DNA of 7,586 nucleotides, taken from the NCBI GenBank assembly GCA_011391185.1, contig JAABRB010000165.1:1-7586 (forward strand), given 5' to 3'. The stretch is from Betaproteobacteria bacterium. GTDB taxonomy: Bacteria > Pseudomonadota > Gammaproteobacteria > Burkholderiales > SG8-39. Positions within the stretch are counted from its first letter, which is position 1; every line of letters starts with the position of its first letter. The notes under the pieces were generated by a model that worked only from the letters and a program-made list of their open reading frames with translations, searched no databases and was not told the origin of the DNA. This document shows positions 6,565 to 7,586 of the stretch, one piece after another. The position numbers and the translations under genes were made by a program.

Positions 6565-6958
6565 CCAATTCTTTCTTGCCGAGGCGGGTCACGCCCTCGA
6601 GGCCACCGCTCGAGGCCTTGCCGACGACGGCGGTGAGCGGTTCGTCGCGATAGGTGAGTGCGCGAATCAGCATCGGCAGGCTCGCTCCGGCGAGCCCCGC
6701 GACCCGGCCCGGCTCCAGAAGGCGCGTAGCAAGGTTCGCTGGCGTTGCGCCCAGGATGTCGGTCAGAATCAGAACGCCATCGCCCTTGTCGAGGCCGGCG
6801 ACCAGCGCTTTCGCCTGCGGCAGCAACGCGTCGGGATCGTCACGCACGGTCACTCCGAGCTGCGCGACGGCCAGCGGCCGCTTTCCGAGCACGTGGCTCG
6901 CGCAGTGGATGAGCGCGTCGCCGAAGGTTCCGTGGGCGATGATCAGAATCCCGACCAT
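6551..6958 (-). CDS. PTS EIIA component, mannose (ManX) family, stand-alone
   Basis: This 135-residue protein matches the EIIA domain of the mannose/fructose PTS family in length and sequence. It begins MVGILIIAHGTFGDALI, with the phosphorylated His9 in IIAHG. It carries the LTDILGATPAN block (65-75), whose Asp67 sits next to the active histidine in this family, and ends with GLEGVTRLGKKELDAAA. It takes phosphate from HPr. No EIIB, EIIC or EIID is encoded beside it, so it is probably a regulatory phospho-acceptor rather than part of a transporter. The ATG (6958-6956) has AGGA seven bases upstream, the best ribosome-binding site in the window. It is the first gene of the PTS unit, 294 nt after gshB. 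Confidence 0.93.
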   Translation of the reverse strand: MVGILIIAHGTFGDALIHCASHVLGKRPLAVAQLGVTVRDDPDALLPQAKALVAGLDKGDGVLILTDILGATPANLATRLLEPGRVAGLAGASLPMLIRALTYRDEPLTAVVGKASSGGLEGVTRLGKKELDAAA

Positions 6959-6960
6959 GC

Positions 6961-6972
6961 GTCAGTCCTGAC
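6961..6972. promoter_or_regulatory. Short perfect palindrome covering the EIIA ribosome-binding site
   Basis: GTCAG-TC-CTGAC is a 5+5 inverted repeat with a 2-nt centre. The minus-strand Shine-Dalgarno AGGA (6969-6966) lies within it. A 2-nt loop is too tight for a full RNA hairpin, so it may be chance or a protein site. Confidence 0.25.
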
Positions 6973-7003
6973 GAGGTATTTCACAACGCTGCCCACGCGC
7001 GAC

Positions 7004-7115
7004 GGGGATACGCAAGGGCAGGTGGGAAGGGAAGGGTCCCACCCCTTCCCTGGCCCCGTGTTCGTTCGGGGGGATATACAAGGGGGACAAGGGGGCGTCT
7101 CCCCTTGTTCGTGCG
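7004..7115. repeat. Two diverged copies of an intergenic repeat unit with nested hairpins
   Basis: Unit 1 (7004-7068) and unit 2 (7070-7115) begin and end with related blocks. GGGGATACGCAAGGG (7004-7018) versus GGGGATATACAAGGG (7070-7084) agree at 13 of 15 bases. CCCCGTGTTCGTTCG (7054-7068) versus CCCCTTGTTCGTGCG (7101-7115) also agree at 13 of 15. Between the blocks each unit has its own hairpin: GGTGGGA/TCCCACC (7021-7027, 7037-7043), or alternatively GGGAAGGG/CCCTTCCC (7029-7036, 7043-7050), in unit 1; and ACAAGGGG/CCCCTTGT (7087-7094, 7101-7108) in unit 2. Unit 2 also has a tandem duplication of ACAAGGGGG (7078-7086, 7087-7095). No protein-like coding is visible here. Confidence 0.6.
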
Positions 7116-7203
7116 ACCGGGGTTTGATTTGCGCGCTGAATGCGTCCCTCGAAGCTAATGCGGCAAGCATCCCCCCGTCCTCTTTAACTGCTAGAACCTT
7201 CAA
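7116..7203. other. Non-coding part of the gshB-EIIA intergenic region
   Basis: No convincing gene is seen. The stretch holds GGTTTGATTTGCGCGC (7121-7136), similar to a core inside the 3741-3853 palindrome. It leads into an AT-richer patch (7181-7218) where a promoter for the PTS genes could sit. I see no good paired -35/-10 boxes; minus-strand TTAGTT and TAAAGA are only weak matches. A minus-strand open frame across 6943-7203 looks like a chance translation of the repeat. Confidence 0.4.
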
Positions 7204-7218
7204 AACTAACTCTTTTTT

Positions 7219-7252
7219 GCCGCCCTGTGAAGGGCCGCGTCCGGCCGGCGGC
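7219..7252 (-). other. GC-rich hairpin directly after the gshB stop
   Basis: On the minus strand GCCGCC (7252-7247) pairs with GGCGGC (7224-7219), with inner pairing options such as GCCCT/AGGGC (7235-7231 with 7226-7222). It is followed by AAAAAA rather than a U tract, so it is not a standard intrinsic terminator for gshB. It may stabilise the 3' end or be a weak terminator. Confidence 0.35.
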
Positions 7253-7586
7253 TCACGCGACGGCCGCCTCGAGGGCGTCGATGAACATGCCCGGAACGTC
7301 GAAACCGGACTGGTCGGTGATCTCCCGGAAGCACGTCGGACTGGTGACGTTCACTTCGGTCAGGTAGTCGCCGATCACGTCGAGTCCCACGAGCAGAAGG
7401 CCGCGGCCAGCGAGCACGGGGCCGAGCGCGTTCGCGATTTCGAGGTCCCGGTCCGTGAGCGGCCGTGCCACACCGGTACCGCCGACCGCAAGGTTGCCGC
7501 GCGTCTCGCCCGGTTTCGGGATGCGTGCCAGGCAGAAGGGCACGGGTTTCCCGGCGATCAGGAGGATCCGCTTGTCGCCATCGCGG
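7253..7586 (-). CDS. gshB: Glutathione synthetase, C-terminal 110 residues (5' part beyond window)
   Basis: The enzyme joins gamma-glutamylcysteine and glycine with ATP. The visible part is the ATP-grasp C-terminal region, closely resembling E. coli Gsh[37 protein letters not shown] with the glycine-rich loop, [20 protein letters not shown] with the metal-binding acidic residues (Asp in GLDVIG, Glu and Asn in EVNVTSP), and a normal C-terminus [12 protein letters not shown]. The frame runs open through the right edge, so the gene is cut by the window, not broken; the GTG at 7543-7541 is an internal Val. gshB upstream of the EIIA-HPr-EI genes is a recurrent arrangement in Betaproteobacteria. 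Confidence 0.97.
   Translation of the reverse strand, partial: RDGDKRILLIAGKPVPFCLARIPKPGETRGNLAVGGTGVARPLTDRDLEIANALGPVLAGRGLLLVGLDVIGDYLTEVNVTSPTCFREITDQSGFDVPGMFIDALEAAVA

Noticed and set aside
6943..7203. 86-codon minus-strand open frame between gshB and EIIA
   Set aside because: It runs through the repeat units and translates them into a Cys/Pro-rich sequence, overlaps the start of EIIA, and has no plausible domain.
7219..7252. Intrinsic terminator for gshB
   Set aside because: The stem is good, but the minus-strand sequence after it is A6, not a U tract, so it does not meet the usual definition.

Overview
The window is GC-rich chromosomal DNA, and every gene I can support lies on the minus strand, so transcription runs from right to left. 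Two gene groups are typical of Betaproteobacteria: gshB followed by EIIA(Man-type)-HPr-EI, and metX-metW-ampG. I infer a betaproteobacterium. I cannot name a genus, and this assignment comes from gene order and protein motifs, not from a search.

In transcription order: (1) The C-terminal third of glutathione synthetase (gshB), cut by the right edge. (2) A 294-nt intergenic stretch holding a GC-rich hairpin and two diverged copies of a repeat unit. (3) A compact soluble PTS phosphorelay: EIIA (His9), HPr (His15, Ser46) and enzyme I (His211, Cys523). No sugar permease is visible, so the relay looks regulatory. (4) A conserved-looking hypothetical gene translationally coupled to ptsI by an ATGA overlap. 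(5) A 352-nt intergenic region that is the main attraction. It holds a candidate -10 box, then a structure matching a SAM-II riboswitch aptamer, then an intrinsic terminator two to four bases further on, then a large perfect-looking palindromic element. (6) metX, metW (ATGA overlap) and an AmpG-like MFS transporter (9-nt gap, GTG start, same frame as metW). (7) The N-terminal 92 residues of a small membrane protein resembling MotA/TolQ/ExbB-type proteins, cut by the left edge.

Functionally, MetX activates homoserine for methionine synthesis and MetW, a SAM-dependent-methyltransferase-fold partner, is co-translated with it. A SAM-sensing leader that ends transcription before metX gives a simple feedback loop. 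The sequence supports two mutually exclusive folds: a pseudoknot plus terminator (OFF), or an antiterminator that uses both the pseudoknot 3' strand and the terminator 5' arm (ON). Both intergenic regions also contain dispersed-repeat-like palindromes, and the two share a short similar core.
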